Shown: positions 8,521 to 17,808, numbered from the stretch's first letter. The stretch: DNA of 64,000 bases from an uncultured Clostridia bacterium (GCA_934663625.1 CAKUKP010000001.1:1-64000), one strand, 5' to 3'. Numbers and translations are program-made. Notes: generated by a model not told the origin, from the sequence alone.

Positions 8521-9447
8521 TCAAGACAGATATTTTCCAGCTTCCTTTTCCAGTTCGCGCCACACGGGATAATCCGCGCCGTTCGCATCAAAGAACGCCT
8601 TCAGATCGCGGTTGAGCGCGCTCATTTCGCCGGTGGCGTTCATCGCGTGATCGGAAGCGCAGATTTTGCCGAGGCTCGTGGCGCACATCAGCTTAAAGAA
8701 GCGCAGGCACGTTTTGCGATACGCCGCACCTTCGAAATCCTCGTCCGCTTTGGGCAGGATCGCGTGACCGGCGTTTCGAATGGCGCGATAGCCTTCGATG
8801 TTGGCGTCGATCAGGCGGCTTAAATATTCCGTATTGCCCTTGAGCTTTTTCAGGTTTCCATCCGTCTTATAGCACGCAAACGCCGCCGGAAGCACGAACG
8901 CCGCATGGCAGAGCAGATAATCTTCCATGTTCGGTTCATACGCGACCCTGTATTTCGTTCCGTCAAAGATTCGCCCGATCAGCGCTTCATTGGAGGGCGC
9001 GCCCGAAATCTGCCCGATCGTAATCTTTTTCAGATCGATGGAAGCCACATGATCGCGCTCCCGATGCCCTGCCGAGGACGCAAAGGCGAACAGCACATTC
9101 TTTTCCGGCAGCGAATCGGTAAGCGCCCGCGCGCGCACATCGTTGCCCACAAATACGATGTTTTGCGTGGCGTTCGCCCGCAGCGCATCGAGGATCGAAT
9201 CGATCTGCGTATAGCGCACGACGGCGAAGATCACATCGTAGCGATCCTCCGGCTTCAATTCGGTCGCGACCGGAATGCGGCTGGCCGACGTGCGGAGGGA
9301 AAATTTATCCTTGATCCGCAGCCCGTTCCGCCGGATTTCCTCCGCCCAGCCGCCGCGCGCGAGCAGCGTTACATCCTTTCCCGCACGAAACAGATTTCTT
9401 GCCAGATTGCAGCCGAGTACGCCTGCGCCGTATACCAGAATTTTCAT
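8521..9447 (-). CDS. Ketopantoate reductase-like (ApbA/PanE) dehydrogenase
   Basis: A 308-residue NAD(P)-dependent oxidoreductase. The N-terminal Rossmann loop is GAGVLGCNLARNL, with LLARG in the position that often selects NADPH in PanE. The C-terminal half is helical and has the family's general length but weak conservation, so reduction of 2-ketopantoate is not assured; related proteins act on other 2-keto acids. The ATG at 9447 is chosen because AGGAGGC lies six bases upstream; seven more codons are open but lack a site. It sits between the ZIP transporter and a membrane protein in one operon. Confidence 0.75.
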   Translation of the reverse strand: MKILVYGAGVLGCNLARNLFRAGKDVTLLARGGWAEEIRRNGLRIKDKFSLRTSASRIPVATELKPEDRYDVIFAVVRYTQIDSILDALRANATQNIVFVGNDVRARALTDSLPEKNVLFAFASSAGHRERDHVASIDLKKITIGQISGAPSNEALIGRIFDGTKYRVAYEPNMEDYLLCHAAFVLPAAFACYKTDGNLKKLKGNTEYLSRLIDANIEGYRAIRNAGHAILPKADEDFEGAAYRKTCLRFFKLMCATSLGKICASDHAMNATGEMSALNRDLKAFFDANGADYPVWRELEKEAGKYLS

Positions 9448-9483
9448 CGCCAAGCCTCCTGTTTTCAAAAACCGTTATTTCGT

Positions 9484-10260
9484 TTATCCCAGCGCCACAT
9501 CCAGCACCATCATCACGCTGAACCCGACGGCAAAAAACACCGTGCCGATATTGGAATGCGCGCCCTGCGACATTTCCGGAATCAATTCCTCCACCACGAC
9601 GTAGAGCATCGCTCCGGCGGCGAAGCTAAGCAGATACGGAAGCGCCGGAAGAATCGCCTGCGCGGCGAGGATCGTGAGCGCCGCGCCGATGGGTTCCACA
9701 ATGCCGGACAAAACGCCGCCCAGAAACGCCCGCCCCTTCCTCATGCCTTCCGCCCGCAGCGGCATGGAAATGATCGCGCCCTCTGGAAAATTCTGAATCG
9801 CGATGCCCAGCGAAAGCGCCAGCGCACCCGCAGCGGTGATCTGCGCATTGCCGGATAAAAATCCCGCGTAGACCACGCCCACCGCCATGCCCTCCGGAAT
9901 GTTGTGAAGCGTTACCGCCAGCACCATCATGGTGGTTTTCTGAAGCTGCCGCCTCGGCCCCTCCGGCTGATCGCTCCGCGCGTGCAGATGCGGGATCAGA
10001 TGATCCAGCGCCAGCAAAAACAATATGCCGATCCAGAATCCGATGAACGCGGGCAAAAACGCCAGCGCGCCCATCCCCACCGATTGCTGAATCGATGGAA
10101 TCAGCAGGCTCCATATGGAAGCCGCCACCATCACACCCGAAGCAAAGCCGGTCAGCATCCGCTGCATGCGATCGCTGAGCGATGTTTTCATGCAGAAAAC
10201 GCACGCCGCGCCCAGCGCCGTGCCCAGAAACGGAATCAATACGCCGTAGAATGTTTCCAT
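9484..10260 (-). CDS. ZIP family metal transporter
   Basis: A 258-residue inner-membrane divalent cation importer of the ZIP family (ZupT-like), with eight predicted helices. The metal-site helices carry HNIPEGMAVG and QNFPEGAI, and the variable loop holds a histidine pair (HLHARSD). Zinc is the usual substrate, with iron or manganese possible. The start chosen is the ATG at 10260, preceded by AGGGTGAAGG; a TTG 18 bases upstream is less likely. First gene of a three-gene minus-strand operon. Confidence 0.9.
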   Translation of the reverse strand: METFYGVLIPFLGTALGAACVFCMKTSLSDRMQRMLTGFASGVMVAASIWSLLIPSIQQSVGMGALAFLPAFIGFWIGILFLLALDHLIPHLHARSDQPEGPRRQLQKTTMMVLAVTLHNIPEGMAVGVVYAGFLSGNAQITAAGALALSLGIAIQNFPEGAIISMPLRAEGMRKGRAFLGGVLSGIVEPIGAALTILAAQAILPALPYLLSFAAGAMLYVVVEELIPEMSQGAHSNIGTVFFAVGFSVMMVLDVALG

Positions 10261-10455
10261 ACCTTCACCCTTTGCCAATACGCTGTCGCCAGCATCAGTT
10301 ACCCTTGGTTAACTCATGCGTTTTGAAAAACCGCTTCGGATCGCTTCTGCGCGCCATCCTGCGGCGTGTTTATTGTATCACGCCGCGCGGAATAAATCAA
10401 CCCGACGTATTTTTAATTTGTTGTGATGCATGGCGCTGCCATGAACATCAAAAGA

Positions 10456-10487
10456 CGAACCGGAAACGCATTCGCGTTTTCGGTTCG
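10456..10487 (-). terminator. Terminator after the secreted-protein gene
   Basis: A 14-bp stem with one G-T pair (10456-10469 with 10474-10487, loop ATTC), followed on the minus strand by TCTTTTG. It lies 33 bases beyond the stop of the gene at 10520. Confidence 0.65.
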
Positions 10488-10519
10488 CCTTTCATATTGA
10501 CAGGTTTTGATAAATGAAA

Positions 10520-11056
10520 TTATTCCGCCTGAATGGACGCCATCACGATCGAAAGCAGCGCGGCGAAGCCTTCATCAGACTTCGGGGAGCCGGATACTTC
10601 GAAGATGTAGCCCGCTTCCGTCACAAAGGAAACGCACGCCGTATCGGTTTCTTCCAGCACATAGCTCACCGCTTCCATGCCATTGATAGCGACGTCTTCC
10701 ATCTCGGTTGCGCCGATCTGCGTCAGCTGTTCCTTGTAGGCTTCCAGCGTCATGCCGCCGGCGTCAACGTACATCACAGCGATGGCGGCAGAACCATCTT
10801 CGGGCTGATAATAGCCGATGTAGCCCTGCTCCCTATCCTCGTCGGTCAGTTCAACCGCCGCCAGCGCGGTGGGCATCCACATCTTCACGGCGATTTCATC
10901 AAAGGCAACGAATTCGCCCTGTGCGACCGTTTCCGCGGCCTGGGCTTCAATATCCGCCCAGTTGATTTCGATCGCGCCGCCGGCCTCGGTAGCAAACGCC
11001 GCGCCTGCGCACAGCATCATGGCAATGGTCAAAATAAGTGCAACAATCTTTTTCAT
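10520..11056 (-). CDS. Small secreted protein, probable target of the LuxR-type regulator
   Basis: A 178-residue exported protein of unknown function. It has a signal peptide with a cleavage site around AAFATEA (about residue 22) and no lipobox. The mature part is acidic and lacks cysteine pairs or recognisable catalytic motifs; segments such as GYIGYYQPEDGSAAIAVMYV suggest a small beta-rich domain. The ATG at 11056 follows AGGAGGAAATTTTTG. The promoter (TTGCCG-17-TAAAAT) abuts a perfect palindrome, and the upstream neighbour is a LuxR-type regulator, so conditional activation by that protein is likely. Confidence 0.8.
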   Translation of the reverse strand: MKKIVALILTIAMMLCAGAAFATEAGGAIEINWADIEAQAAETVAQGEFVAFDEIAVKMWMPTALAAVELTDEDREQGYIGYYQPEDGSAAIAVMYVDAGGMTLEAYKEQLTQIGATEMEDVAINGMEAVSYVLEETDTACVSFVTEAGYIFEVSGSPKSDEGFAALLSIVMASIQAE

Positions 11057-11121
11057 CAAAAATTTCCTCCTGCGTTTTACGGCAGCATATTGCCGATTTC
11101 CCGTTTTACAACGGCAGGATT

Positions 11122-11166
11122 ATTTTAGCACCGCCGCGCGCGCACGGCAACTGTACCCTGGTACAG
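11122..11166 (-). promoter_or_regulatory. Promoter with abutting 16-bp lux-box-like palindrome
   Basis: Minus-strand -10 TAAAAT (11122-11127), 17-base spacer and -35 TTGCCG (11145-11150). The perfect inverted repeat CTGTACC-CT-GGTACAG fills 11151-11166, touching the -35. Its centre is about 43 bases upstream of the expected start, the classic place for a LuxR-type activator dimer. The regulator gene ends four bases further on. Confidence 0.7.
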
Positions 11167-11170
11167 TCCG

Positions 11171-13531
11171 TTACAGAATATGCAGCGCCTGCGCGATCTG
11201 CACGGCGTCGACGAGATTTTTGGCGTCCAGCTTTCGGTAGTTTTCCGAAGCATGATATTTCACGGTTCGCTGGGTGATGTGCAGCTGATCCGCAATTTCC
11301 CGGGCGGTATAACCCGCCGCCTGCATGCGCAGCACCTGCAGCGCCGTCGCTGAAAAAGCGGAAACATCCACGCCCGTGCCCTTCAGAAAATTGGGATAGA
11401 GCCGCGCCATATGGGTGGTTTCCTCCAGCACCTGCGCAAACCAGTCGGCCAACTGCGCCTCCTGCTGGATCATCGCTGTCTTTACCTCCGTCAGCAACGG
11501 CAGCACCGCCGCACCCTTTTCACTGATCATCGGAACAAAATGGAATTGGCCGATCTCCTTCAGCGTCTGGATGAAGCCTTCCTTCCACGGCCTGCCCGTT
11601 CTGCGCAGAACCACGGCGCCCAGCAGGCGGCACTCCATGCGGATATAGGTGCGATGCGCGTAATCCGCGTACTGCAGCATGCGCTGAAGCAGCACCAGCG
11701 CATCCGTATGCTTGCCCAGCGCAATGTAGCCGTAAATCTTGATCATATACAGATAGCGGTTCAGCGTGCAGAATTCCACGGTTTCATCCGGCGCGGTTTC
11801 CATCCATGAAAGGATCCGGCTCGTCTGATTCGTATGCAGGCTGAGCCAGCAGGAAAACGCGTTCACGGCGTCGATCAATCGGGGCGTGCCCTCCCCTTCG
11901 GCATGCTTCCGTATCCCCGTAACCAGCCGCTGCGCGTAATCCACATCGCCCGTACACAGGGCAAGCTTTGCCTGAAGGGCGACGGCAACCCACGTCATTT
12001 CAAAAATTCCGTTGTTTTCGCTCTGGTTCTGCGCGCGGGTAAGGCGGCTGAGCACAACATAGCGATCCTCGCCCTTTTCATAGGCGCTTTCGCCCAGCGC
12101 CGCCTGAACCAGACCCACGCCCGCCCTGCCCAGCATCCGTTCCACCACAGGCCCCAGCGTTTTGGCAAGGAACAGATCGTTTTTGCTCCATTCGCAGAAA
12201 TCCTTGCCGCCGTTCATCAGGCTGGGCTGATTGTTGGTCAGCGAAACCGGCCGGAGGATATCCCCGCTGCTGCGCAGAAGCGTAGAAACGGTTTTCAAAA
12301 TTCGAGCAAGATCCTTTGAACCTCTGTGCGGAAGCACAATATCCAGATACGCAAGCTGCGCATTGGCCTCGCTTCGATCGTCCCCCTTCGCCTTCGCGGC
12401 GTACTCCCGAAGGCGCGCATACCAGTATTCGCTCTTTTCCGCATTCATAAGCACGGAATACAAAACGCTCATGGCGGTCATCAGCACCGGCTCCCGCTGA
12501 ATATCCTCATCGGGAATCGCCTGATAATACGCCCGCAGCGCCCAGTAATTGCCCACGCCCGCATGCTTTCTCGCTTCCCGCACCAGCAGCGAAAGAATGC
12601 CGTCCTCCTCGCCGCATCGCCGGTACACCGCCAGCGCTTCAAGCGTGCGCCCGCTGAGTTCATAATATCGCCCCGCATTGTACGTCAGCCGGTTATAGCG
12701 CCTTTGGCCAAAGACCATCACCGCCCGCCGGCGCAGCGTTTCCAGCAGCACCGGACGGATTCGCCATTCGCCGCCGACGCACGATAGAATATTGCCCACC
12801 CGTTCCGCACGGCTGATCAGCAGAACCGCATCGTCATCTCCGGTAACGGCCTGCGCCAGCGCCGGTGTAAACGCATCCACCACGCTGATCTGCATCAGGA
12901 ACGTCTGAACATCGCGGCTCCAATGGCTGATAATTTCCGCATCGAGATAATCCATAAAGGTTCTGCGCATATCCTCCGCCAGCGCATCGCCATCCTGCGC
13001 CCCCTGTTGTAGCTGGCGAATCAGAAGATTCAGCGCCATCGCGTTTCCCTCGGTTATTTCGATCCAATAGCGCACGCGCTCGCGGGGCAGCTTCAGCTCC
13101 AACGAATCGCAAAGCGCGGTCAGTTCGCCCTCGGTCACGCGCAGATCATCCTCGGATATGATCGCAATTTCCGCCTGAAGCGTCAGCGCGGAAGCCCATG
13201 CCGGCAGGGCGGCGCGCCCGATCATCACCATCGGGAAACCCTCTCTGCCCGCCATCTGAACGATCTTCCTTTGCAGCATCGCGCTCTCCACGCAATGCAG
13301 ATCATCCAACACGATATATCCGGATGCATCGCAGCGCTCCAGCTGCTGCATCACATGATCCTCCGTATCGCTTCCGCTGATCCAGATCGCCGCCGCGCCG
13401 CCCAGTGCCTGTTCTACAATGCTCGTTTTGCCAAAGCCGGTCGCGCCATAGATGTATACGCTAATATTCCGCTCAATCGCCGCCTGCAGCTTTCGCAGCG
13501 CCGCCTGCGTAAATCGCATCTGTCCGTTCAC
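11171..13531 (-). CDS. LuxR/MalT-type ATPase transcriptional regulator (LAL family)
   Basis: A 786-residue regulator. The N-terminal P-loop ATPase has Walker A GATGFGKTS (residues 29-37) and Walker-B-like YIVLDDLH. A long helical, TPR-like middle (about 260-700) probably senses a ligand. The C-terminal LuxR helix-turn-helix (about 720-780) reads AAGYTAREIADQLHITQRT. Proteins of this MalT/LAL plan oligomerise with ATP and inducer to activate promoters. The GTG start follows AAGGAG by six bases. It has its own strong promoter. Next in the same direction is a small secreted protein with a lux-box-like palindrome, the most obvious target. Confidence 0.9.
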   Translation of the reverse strand: MNGQMRFTQAALRKLQAAIERNISVYIYGATGFGKTSIVEQALGGAAAIWISGSDTEDHVMQQLERCDASGYIVLDDLHCVESAMLQRKIVQMAGREGFPMVMIGRAALPAWASALTLQAEIAIISEDDLRVTEGELTALCDSLELKLPRERVRYWIEITEGNAMALNLLIRQLQQGAQDGDALAEDMRRTFMDYLDAEIISHWSRDVQTFLMQISVVDAFTPALAQAVTGDDDAVLLISRAERVGNILSCVGGEWRIRPVLLETLRRRAVMVFGQRRYNRLTYNAGRYYELSGRTLEALAVYRRCGEEDGILSLLVREARKHAGVGNYWALRAYYQAIPDEDIQREPVLMTAMSVLYSVLMNAEKSEYWYARLREYAAKAKGDDRSEANAQLAYLDIVLPHRGSKDLARILKTVSTLLRSSGDILRPVSLTNNQPSLMNGGKDFCEWSKNDLFLAKTLGPVVERMLGRAGVGLVQAALGESAYEKGEDRYVVLSRLTRAQNQSENNGIFEMTWVAVALQAKLALCTGDVDYAQRLVTGIRKHAEGEGTPRLIDAVNAFSCWLSLHTNQTSRILSWMETAPDETVEFCTLNRYLYMIKIYGYIALGKHTDALVLLQRMLQYADYAHRTYIRMECRLLGAVVLRRTGRPWKEGFIQTLKEIGQFHFVPMISEKGAAVLPLLTEVKTAMIQQEAQLADWFAQVLEETTHMARLYPNFLKGTGVDVSAFSATALQVLRMQAAGYTAREIADQLHITQRTVKYHASENYRKLDAKNLVDAVQIAQALHIL

Positions 13532-13573
13532 AGGTTTCTCCTTGTATTTCCGATGTCCTTCATTTTGCCCTCT

Positions 13574-13602
13574 ATTTTACTGCGCTGCGAAATCCCTGTC
13601 AA
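13574..13602 (-). promoter_or_regulatory. Promoter of the LuxR-type regulator gene
   Basis: Near-consensus TTGACA (13597-13602), 17-base spacer and TAAAAT (13574-13579) on the minus strand, 43 bases upstream of the GTG start. Confidence 0.75.
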
Positions 13603-13697
13603 CGCCGTTCTTCCCCTGCCGTTTCAACAAAGCCCATTTTTCAGTTTCGGCAGCGCCGTATTTTCGCGCCGCTTTCCAGTTAAAAATCGATTTTCCA

Positions 13698-13756
13698 TTG
13701 CCAAGCGCGGCTTTGTATGATACAATATGACCAGATAAGCACATTTGGTCATATTG
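13698..13756 (+). promoter_or_regulatory. Promoter with overlapping 11-bp inverted repeat operator
   Basis: TTGCCA (13698-13703), 17-base spacer and TACAAT (13721-13726). A perfect inverted repeat, CAATATGACCA (13723-13733) and TGGTCATATTG (13746-13756), overlaps the -10 and the start point, as a repressor site of the TetR or MarR kind would. It drives the hydrolase at 13891. Confidence 0.65.
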
Positions 13757-13771
13757 TAGCTTGCAGGAAAA

Positions 13772-13912
13772 CTGAAATATCATGATTTCGGAGCGGAGCA
13801 TCCGAAGCTTACGGTAATCCTCCACGGCGGCGGGCTGTACGATCTGATCAAATATCCCGATTTCGAAAGCGCGAATAAGGAGGAAACAGGATGCTGTATT
13901 CGGAAAAACTGA
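13772..13912 (+). pseudogene. N-terminal remnant of an alpha/beta hydrolase
   Basis: An open stretch reads LKYHDFGAEHPKLTVILHGGG and continues about 25 residues to a stop inside the next gene. The KYHxFG-HxxTVILHGGG pattern is the usual beginning of a small alpha/beta hydrolase with its oxyanion-hole motif. The expected ATG is CTG here and everything after the motif is missing, so it looks like a decayed or deleted paralogue of the following gene. It is short, so chance cannot be excluded. Confidence 0.4.
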
Positions 13913-14736
13913 AATCATTCGCGGCGGCGCATCCGTGCGCGCATATCACCGTTGACGGCGCGCAATTTCGCTATATACTGAGCGGGAATGCGGACGGACA
14001 GACGCTTGTATTCCTAAACGGCGGCATGAACACGCTTGAAATGTGGATGGATTATGTGGATGCGCTGTCCGGCGATCACCGCGTTCTGCTGTTCGATTTT
14101 CCGCAGGAGCTGCGCACCAATCAGGCGCTCGTCGCCGGCATGCGCGCCTTCTTTCGGGAGCTGGGCGTTGAAAAGCCCGTTTTCATCGGCGCAAGCGACG
14201 GCGGCATGGTCGCGCAGATCTATGTACAGAAGTATCCGCTTGACGCGGGCGGGCTGATTCTGATCTCCACCGGCGGCATGGACGCCGCCACGCTGAAAAG
14301 CCTGAAGCGGAAATATTTCCTTGCGCCGCTCATGCTCTGGTATATGAAGCGCTGCAATTATGAAAAGCTGAAGCCGAGGCTCATCCAGGCGGGCATGCGC
14401 CACATCCGCAACGAAAGCGCGGCGGAAATCGCCTATGCGCAGGATATGTTCGAAACGATCTTCAAGGATTACAAGCAGGAAAAGGATGTGCATATCTCAG
14501 GTCTGCTCGCCGATCTGATGCGCCAGACGCCCGTGACGGCGGATAATTTCGCGGCGCTCGCCGGAAAGATTCTGCTCATCCTGCCGGATCAGGACTTTTT
14601 CTCCGGAAAAATGCAGGATGATCTCAAAAAGCTGATGCACGATCCGGAGGTTGCCTATGTTTCGGGCGGGCATCTTTCCACGGTTCTCAGAGCCGACGAT
14701 TATATCCAGACCATCCGCGCGTTTCTGAATCGATGA
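13891..14736 (+). CDS. Alpha/beta hydrolase
   Basis: A 281-residue alpha/beta hydrolase. The oxyanion region is FLNGGMNT, the nucleophile elbow GASDGG (Ser about 110), the acid probably the Asp of LPDQDFF, and the histidine that of GGHLST near residue 262. There is no signal peptide. AAGGAGGAAACAGG precedes the ATG at a good distance. Upstream are an operator-like inverted repeat and the remnant of another hydrolase; downstream is a truncated gene in the same direction. The substrate is unknown; esterase or lactonase are the usual family options. Confidence 0.85.
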   Translation: MLYSEKLKSFAAAHPCAHITVDGAQFRYILSGNADGQTLVFLNGGMNTLEMWMDYVDALSGDHRVLLFDFPQELRTNQALVAGMRAFFRELGVEKPVFIGASDGGMVAQIYVQKYPLDAGGLILISTGGMDAATLKSLKRKYFLAPLMLWYMKRCNYEKLKPRLIQAGMRHIRNESAAEIAYAQDMFETIFKDYKQEKDVHISGLLADLMRQTPVTADNFAALAGKILLILPDQDFFSGKMQDDLKKLMHDPEVAYVSGGHLSTVLRADDYIQTIRAFLNR

Positions 14737-14755
14737 TCAAACGGGAGATGCAAGC

Positions 14756-14974
14756 ATGAAAAGAGCCTACGCAAAATCGCAGTACGCAAAGCCGTGCGAG
14801 CGGTACTGCCTTGAAGTTTACCCCGATGAAGCCGAATCGATCTTTGAAAGCGCCGAAAAGCACTATCTTGAATTCATGCGGGATATGCCCGATCTCAAAA
14901 TCAGGCGGTTTCGTCACACCGCCGCTTCTTTTCCCGCGATCGGGCGCTCCGGCGGCAAGCCCAGCTTTTTATAG
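14756..14974 (+). pseudogene. Truncated gene start fused into the end of a MATE gene
   Basis: An ATG with GGGAGATGCAAGC upstream begins a frame whose first 50 or so residues look like a real, charged helical protein (EAESIFESAEKHYLEFMRD). After about 14905 the frame merely reads the antisense of the MATE gene's end and stops. The first part resembles, by eye, the start of small cytosolic proteins such as the L-2-amino-thiazoline-4-carboxylic-acid-hydrolase-like family; that assignment is weak. It is probably the 5' stub of a gene lost by deletion. Confidence 0.4.
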
Positions 14975-16323
14975 CTTACAGTGAAGCATATAATCTCCGC
15001 GATCGCCGTGATCGTCCATGAAAAGATGTACAGCAGATACAGGGACGGAATGGTATGGAAGTGCGCGAACACCGTATAAATCCATGCCACGCGGAACACG
15101 CAGGAGCCCATAATTACGATGATGGTCGGCGCGAGGCTCTTGCCGATTCCGCGGCAGGCGGCGATGGTACAATCCATGAACGCGCTGACGGCGTAGGAGA
15201 AACCCATGATCCGCGTGCGCTGAAGCCCCGCTTCGATGACTGCCGGATCATTGGCAAACAGCGATAGAAATTCCCTGCCGAACAGATACAGCGCGCCGCC
15301 GAGCACCGCGCCCGCCGCGAAGGAATAGGTCACGCCGATGAAATAGCTCTTCATCACGCGATCCCGCTTTCTCGCGCCCAGATTCTGTCCCATGAAGGTC
15401 GCGCAGGCGGTATAGAACGCCGCCATGACGTTATAGATGATTGCGTCGGAATTGGCGGCGGCGGAATTGCCCTCCACCATGATGGAATCGAAGGAGTTCA
15501 CCGCGCCCTGTATAAACAGGTTGGCGACGGCGAAAATGGCGTTTTGAAGTCCCGCGGGAATGCCGAGCCCCAGAATGCATTTCTTCTCGCCCGCGTCCAG
15601 CCCGTTCTTCAATTCGCGCAGGTGGAAGGCGCTATCGTCCTTCTGCCGCGCCATGTGCATCAGAATCAGGATCGCGGAAACATACTGCGTGATGATGCTG
15701 GCGAGCGCCACGCCGTCCTCCGCCATGCCGCATACGATGACGAAGAACAGGTTGAACATCACGTTCAAAATTCCGGCGATCATCAGATACGCCAGCGGGC
15801 GCTTCGTATCGCCGTTTGCACTGAGCACGCCGTTGCCGAAGTTGAAAACGCCGAGCGCGGGCATACCGAGCGCGTAGATTCTGAAATAGAGGATCGCGCC
15901 GTCGATCAGATCATCCTTGGTGCCGAGCAGCTCCAGCATGAACCGCGCGGACAGCAGGCAGAGCGTCATGATGATGCAGCCGGTCGTCAGACAGATCACA
16001 AACGATGTGCGGATGGCGGCGGACGCGCCTTCGCTGTCCTGCGCGCCGATGTGCCGCGCGACCCGAACGTTTACGGCGCTGCCCATGCCGATCAGAAAGC
16101 CGGTAAACAGCGTAACGAGAATCGTGGTGGAGCCGACCGCGCCCAGCGCCTCCGCGCTGGAAAATTTGCCGACCACCGCCACATCCGCCATGTTGAACAG
16201 CACCTGCAAAAGCTGTGACAGCATCAGCGGAACGCTGAATACGAGCATGTTTTTCCACAGAGAGCCGCTCGTCATCTGAATTTCATGCCGCGCTCTTTCC
16301 ACATTGGTAGACCGATTCGCCAT
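14914..16323 (-). CDS. MATE family efflux transporter
   Basis: A 469-residue, twelve-helix MATE (MatE-domain) exporter that would expel drugs or metabolites with a Na+ or H+ gradient. The two MatE repeats are recognisable: MLSQLLQVLFNMADVAVVGKF at the start of the first and a second around the middle with AVANLFIQGAVNSFDS. The ATG at 16323 is chosen because GGAGGAGTTTCCT directly precedes it; 23 further codons are open without a site. A second MATE gene lies 112 bases upstream in the same direction, so the pair may be co-transcribed. Confidence 0.92.
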   Translation of the reverse strand: MANRSTNVERARHEIQMTSGSLWKNMLVFSVPLMLSQLLQVLFNMADVAVVGKFSSAEALGAVGSTTILVTLFTGFLIGMGSAVNVRVARHIGAQDSEGASAAIRTSFVICLTTGCIIMTLCLLSARFMLELLGTKDDLIDGAILYFRIYALGMPALGVFNFGNGVLSANGDTKRPLAYLMIAGILNVMFNLFFVIVCGMAEDGVALASIITQYVSAILILMHMARQKDDSAFHLRELKNGLDAGEKKCILGLGIPAGLQNAIFAVANLFIQGAVNSFDSIMVEGNSAAANSDAIIYNVMAAFYTACATFMGQNLGARKRDRVMKSYFIGVTYSFAAGAVLGGALYLFGREFLSLFANDPAVIEAGLQRTRIMGFSYAVSAFMDCTIAACRGIGKSLAPTIIVIMGSCVFRVAWIYTVFAHFHTIPSLYLLYIFSWTITAIAEIICFTVSYKKLGLPPERPIAGKEAAV

Positions 16324-16435
16324 AGGAAACTCCTCCGAAAACGCAAAAGCTATCCAATCTTTCAATTTGGCAAGCGGATTATAGCACGCCAATGTAAAAA
16401 CAGCTATCAGGGATTCCGGAGCTTTTCAGTTTATT

Positions 16436-17773
16436 TTACGCTTTCACCCTCGCCGCGTTTTCCGACCCGCGGCGCATTTGAATCAGCCCGAACGCATCCG
16501 CCAGCGCCCAGCCGATGGGGATGGACATCCATACGCCCACTTCGCCGAAGGGCACCGCCAGCGCATACGCCAGCGCCACGCGCGTGCCCAGCGAAATCAC
16601 CGTCAGCACCACGGACATTGCCGGACGGCATACGGCGCGGAAATAGCCGTACAGCAGAAACAGGCAGGCGATGCCGCAGTAAAACGCGCCCTCGATGCGC
16701 AGATATCTTGCGCCCGCCGCCACCACCGCGGCTTCGTTTTCGCCCACGAACGCGCGCATCAGCGGACTTGCCAGCGCGAATACCAGCGCCGATATCACAA
16801 GCGCAAAGCCCATGCTCAGCGCAAAGGCGCGCCTCGTGCCCTCGCGAATGCGCGCCGTATCGCCCGCCCCGTAATTCTGCGCGACGAACGTGGAATATGC
16901 GTTGCCGAAATCCTGCACGGGCAGATAGGCGAAGCTGTCGATCTTCACCGCCGCCGCAAACGCTGCCATCACCGTAGGGCCGAAGCTGTTCACCAGCCCC
17001 TGCACCATCAGTATGCCGAAATTCATCACCGATTGCTGCGCGCACGTCAGCGACGACATCGATACGATCTGCCGCAGCATCGTCCGGTCGTAGCGCAGAT
17101 CATTTCGTTTCGGAAGTATATCCTTGCATTTTGCAAGCACGTACAAAAGCAGCCCCACGCCGGATACGTACTGTGCGATCACCGTCGCCCACGCCGCCCC
17201 CGCGATGCCCATATCCAGCACCGCCACGAACAGCAGATCCAACCCCACGTTCAATAGCGCCGAAACCGCCAGAAAGATCAGCGGCGCGGCGGAATTGCCC
17301 AGCGCGCGCAAAAGGCACGCCAGATAATTGTACAGCGAAGTTGCGATCAATCCGGCAAATATCGCCAGCAAATACGTGCGCATACCGCCGATTACCGCGT
17401 CCGGCACGCGCAAAAACGTAAGTATCGGCTCCAAAAAGGCGTATACCGCGGCGTTCAGCGCCAGTGTGATCAGCATAATCAGCGCAAAGGCGTGCGCAAT
17501 GCCGCTGCGCAGCGCCGCTTCGTCCCCGCGCCCGCGAAAGATGGAAAACAGCGCGCCCGATCCCATCGAAAGCCCCAGAAAGATGGAGGTCAGAAACGTC
17601 ATCAGCGTATACGCCGAACCCACGGCGGCGAGCGCGTTCGCACCCAGCACGCGCCCGACGATCAGCGTATCGGCAATGTTATAGAACTGCTGCAGCAGGT
17701 TTCCCGCCATCATCGGCAGCGCAAACAGAATCAGCGAGCGCGATATCGGCCCACGCGTCAGGTCGCGATACAT
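16436..17773 (-). CDS. MATE family efflux transporter
   Basis: A 445-residue MATE exporter with twelve predicted helices. The N-terminal repeat has MMAGNLLQQFYNIADTLIVG, and a second repeat begins near MNFGILMVQGLVNSFG. It is only a distant paralogue of the MATE protein next door, so the two probably did not arise by recent duplication. The ATG at 17773 follows GGGGGATGATACC. Its promoter faces that of the Lrp-type regulator, a common arrangement for a locally regulated pump. Confidence 0.92.
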   Translation of the reverse strand: MYRDLTRGPISRSLILFALPMMAGNLLQQFYNIADTLIVGRVLGANALAAVGSAYTLMTFLTSIFLGLSMGSGALFSIFRGRGDEAALRSGIAHAFALIMLITLALNAAVYAFLEPILTFLRVPDAVIGGMRTYLLAIFAGLIATSLYNYLACLLRALGNSAAPLIFLAVSALLNVGLDLLFVAVLDMGIAGAAWATVIAQYVSGVGLLLYVLAKCKDILPKRNDLRYDRTMLRQIVSMSSLTCAQQSVMNFGILMVQGLVNSFGPTVMAAFAAAVKIDSFAYLPVQDFGNAYSTFVAQNYGAGDTARIREGTRRAFALSMGFALVISALVFALASPLMRAFVGENEAAVVAAGARYLRIEGAFYCGIACLFLLYGYFRAVCRPAMSVVLTVISLGTRVALAYALAVPFGEVGVWMSIPIGWALADAFGLIQMRRGSENAARVKA

Positions 17774-17808
17774 GGTATCATCCCCCGTACAAGCGTATTT
17801 CACGATCG

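Noticed and set aside
8905..9858. A 317-codon + strand frame across the PanE-like/ZIP junction
   Set aside because: Antisense to two genes with clear motifs and ribosome sites.
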